From positions 1-8,888 of the forward strand of contig PUNB01000269.1 in the NCBI GenBank assembly GCA_003552565.1: DNA of 8,888 nt, in the 5' to 3' direction. Source of the stretch: Lentisphaerota bacterium (GTDB taxonomy: Bacteria; Verrucomicrobiota; Lentisphaeria; Oligosphaerales; PUNB01). Under the pieces are notes generated by a model, which saw only the letters and a program-made list of their open reading frames with translations, did not search any database and had not been told where the DNA came from. Of the stretch, positions 7,505 through 8,888 are shown piece after piece (positions within the stretch are counted from its first letter, which is position 1; each line of letters starts with the position of its first letter). The position numbers and the translations under genes were made by a program.

Positions 7505-7535
7505 TCCGTAAACACCTTTTCGCATACCCTCTAGC
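7505..7535 (+). repeat. Degenerate interspersed repeat, copy 3
   Basis: This matches 4757-4787 at 23 of 31 positions, and its core 7518-7531 is the exact reverse complement of 4602-4615. It lies 28 nt from the stop of mnmA. Three related copies in 3 kb, all intergenic, suggest a genome-wide repeat family. Function is unknown. Confidence 0.5.
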
Positions 7536-7563
7536 TATTTAGCGATCACCGCTCTGATTTCCA

Positions 7564-8664
7564 TTAAGTTTCTTTACTTATCCAGCCGCCTCCAAGCACT
7601 TCCATTCCGTTGTAAAAAGCTGCCAGCTGTCCGGGGGTCACGGCGAATTGAGGCTCCGCGAATTCCAGTGAACATTCATGGTTGCTCAAAGGGCTAAAAC
7701 GGGCGGCAACGCCGGGGTGGCGATAGCGCAGACGCACGGTAAGTTCGCTGTTCTCCACCGGAGGTCGGCCGGAGATCCAGGATATATTCGAGACTTTGCA
7801 GGAATCGACTGTCAGTCCATCTTTTTCCGCCGCCACAATGGTGTTGGTCTCGGCGTTGATTTCTCGCACGTACATCCTTTTCCCAGTGGCGATCCCCAGT
7901 CCTTCGCGCTGGCCTATGGTGTAATGAATAATGCCGCGGTGAGTTCCGAGACGGTTGCCTTGCTGGTCGACAATGGGGCCGGGAGAGACGGCCGCATCGG
8001 GGAATAACACCGACGGATCATCGCCTTCGAAAAAGTCCTGACTTTCCTGTTTTTTATTCAGTTCCCCTAGTCCCAGCTCAGTCGCCATGGCGCGAATTTG
8101 ATATTTAGTCAGTTCGCCCAAGGGGAATAGTGAGCGCGCCAGATGTTCCTGGCTCAGACGAGCCAGGAAATAAGACTGATCCTTGTCGGGATCAACTCCT
8201 TTGAACAATCTGTAGTGGCTGCTTTCAGGTTGCGGGTCAAGCTTGCGAGCGTAATGGCCGGTGGCGAAAAAGTCGAACTCAATTCCCTGTTCCAGCGCTT
8301 TGTCCACCAGGGATCCGAATTTGACAACCGGATTGCAGACGGCGCACGGGTTGGGTGTTTCTCCGTCAAGATAGCATTGGCGAAACCAGGAGAGCACTGA
8401 GTCATGGTATTCCCGGCGCAGATCAATGGTGTAATGGGGGATGCCTATGCGTTCGGCTGTCCGGCGTGCGGACTCAATGTCCTCTTGTTCCCCAGGCCCG
8501 AAGCAGGCGTTGCTTTTGCTTTGTTCAACCGGGATGTCGTCGTTCCATATTCGCATGGTCAGGCCGATGACATTATATCCTTGCCGACGCAGCAGCATGG
8601 CGGCTGTCGAGGAGTCGATTCCGCCACTCATGCCGACTGCGGCTGTGGTTTGTTGTTTGCTCAT
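7564..8664 (-). CDS. mnmA: tRNA-specific 2-thiouridylase MnmA (variant without the second catalytic Cys)
   Basis: Adenylates and thiolates uridine 34 in the wobble position of Lys, Glu and Gln tRNAs. The 366-residue length is normal. The N-terminal PP-loop SGGIDSS (13-19) binds ATP. TPNPCAVCNPVVKFG (103-117) holds the active-site cysteine C110, with C107 giving a CxxC in place of the E. coli DxxC. TGHYAR (135-140), KDQSYFLARL (161-170) and the C-terminal beta-barrel segments (YTIGQREGLGI, 248-258) are typical. The usual SQDICF motif, which carries the persulfide cysteine, reads SQDFFEGD here, with F212 at the cysteine position. C54 in NACFGPGEQEDIE is another candidate ligand. The ATG at 8664 is the only sensible start, as the PP-loop follows at residue 13. 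The 34 nt before it on the coding strand contain no G, so there is no Shine-Dalgarno. Confidence 0.96.
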   Translation of the reverse strand: MSKQQTTAAVGMSGGIDSSTAAMLLRRQGYNVIGLTMRIWNDDIPVEQSKSNACFGPGEQEDIESARRTAERIGIPHYTIDLRREYHDSVLSWFRQCYLDGETPNPCAVCNPVVKFGSLVDKALEQGIEFDFFATGHYARKLDPQPESSHYRLFKGVDPDKDQSYFLARLSQEHLARSLFPLGELTKYQIRAMATELGLGELNKKQESQDFFEGDDPSVLFPDAAVSPGPIVDQQGNRLGTHRGIIHYTIGQREGLGIATGKRMYVREINAETNTIVAAEKDGLTVDSCKVSNISWISGRPPVENSELTVRLRYRHPGVAARFSPLSNHECSLEFAEPQFAVTPGQLAAFYNGMEVLGGGWISKET

Positions 8665-8668
8665 TGGT

Positions 8669-8724
8669 TTTTTTGTGGGTTTTGTGTGTTTTTTGTGGCT
8701 ATAGAAGACTAAGTCTCACATAAG
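8669..8724 (+). repeat. T/G-rich intergenic repeat, copy B (upstream leader of mnmA)
   Basis: This is the second copy of the 7332-7387 repeat, in the same orientation, with the best match from 8689 to 8724. It lies directly before the mnmA start. On the mnmA strand it becomes an A/C-only leader: no C occurs on the plus strand from 8665 to 8698. Any mnmA promoter must be within or upstream of this repeat. Confidence 0.75.
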
Positions 8725-8731
8725 CCCGGCC

Positions 8732-8750
8732 TCAGGCGCGGTGCGCCTGA
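8732..8750. repeat. Perfect 8-bp GC-rich hairpin
   Basis: TCAGGCGC-GGT-GCGCCTGA is a perfect 8-bp stem with a 3-nt loop. It sits about 70 nt upstream of mnmA on the mnmA strand. No T-run adjoins it on either strand, so it is not a standard intrinsic terminator. It could be a dispersed palindrome or an operator-like site. Confidence 0.6.
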
Positions 8751-8786
8751 TACCCCGGGGAGAGACTTGTTGCGGCATATGAAACA

Positions 8787-8854
8787 TTGTCTCGCACCTT
8801 GTCTCGCACCTTGTCCAGTGTTTTTTGACTTTAGAATTAGGTTCGGGACAAGGT
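8787..8854. repeat. Short tandem repeat with a downstream inverted copy
   Basis: TTGTCTCGCACC occurs twice back to back (8787-8798 and 8799-8810), followed by a partial third unit TTGTCC. ACCTTGTCC (8808-8816) is the exact reverse complement of GGACAAGGT at 8846-8854. GGACAAGGTT also occurs in the intergenic region before tpiA (4837-4846). Non-coding, with no known function. Confidence 0.6.
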
Positions 8855-8888
8855 TAACGTCCGGCCTGACACCTGAAACCACGAAGTC

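Larger units (their letters stand above)
7208..7563. other. Intergenic region between the convergent anti-sigma and mnmA genes
   Basis: This 356-nt stretch has no credible coding sequence. It holds most of the 41-bp tandem duplication, a T/G-rich repeat (7332-7387), the decamer TCAGGCCGGC twice exactly 100 bp apart (7307-7316 and 7407-7416), a small GC hairpin (7456-7470) and one copy of the degenerate interspersed repeat (7505-7535). Both flanking genes end here, so terminators are expected, but no hairpin is followed directly by a T-run on either strand. Confidence 0.6.

Overview
The window looks like an ordinary bacterial chromosome segment of about 50-53% GC by eye. It carries seven protein-coding genes and three repeat-rich intergenic stretches. 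No rRNA, tRNA, CRISPR array, transposase or phage gene is visible. An ECF sigma factor paired with a membrane-anchored zinc-finger anti-sigma factor, a cytosolic M16C peptidase and degenerate intergenic repeats would fit an environmental Gram-negative bacterium. A PVC-type lineage such as Lentisphaerota or Verrucomicrobiota is my best guess, but no marker in the window proves it.

Layout, left to right. Positions 1-2956 (+) hold a PreP-type M16C metallopeptidase whose first few codons lie outside the window. Positions 3052-4575 (+) hold a stand-alone beta-ketoacyl-ACP synthase with all catalytic residues and, 27 nt later, a dedicated acyl carrier protein; the two are almost certainly one transcription unit. 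Positions 4576-4922 are intergenic, with a long nested inverted repeat and copies of a degenerate interspersed repeat. Positions 4923-7207 (+) hold triosephosphate isomerase, then an ECF sigma factor 51 nt later, then a membrane anti-sigma factor overlapping the sigma gene by ATGA. Positions 7208-7563 lie between convergent genes and hold a 41-bp tandem duplication that starts at the anti-sigma stop codon, a T/G-rich repeat and a small GC hairpin. Positions 7564-8664 (-) hold the tRNA 2-thiouridylase gene mnmA. Positions 8665-8888 hold a second copy of the T/G-rich repeat, a perfect GC hairpin and a short tandem repeat.

How the genes work together: the KS and ACP form a mini-module that could load and condense acyl chains, but no acyltransferase, ketoreductase or dehydratase is present, so the product is unknown. 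The sigma and anti-sigma pair is a classic envelope-signalling switch. tpiA, mnmA and the peptidase are housekeeping genes with no obvious link to one another.

No clearly new multi-gene system is visible. The points most worth a second look are: (1) an MnmA that lacks the second catalytic cysteine but carries a CxxC motif; (2) imperfect direct repeats bracketing mnmA, one of which forms a G-free leader with no Shine-Dalgarno; (3) the 41-bp duplication that supplies the anti-sigma stop codon; (4) the orphan KS-ACP pair with a PKS-like histidine motif.
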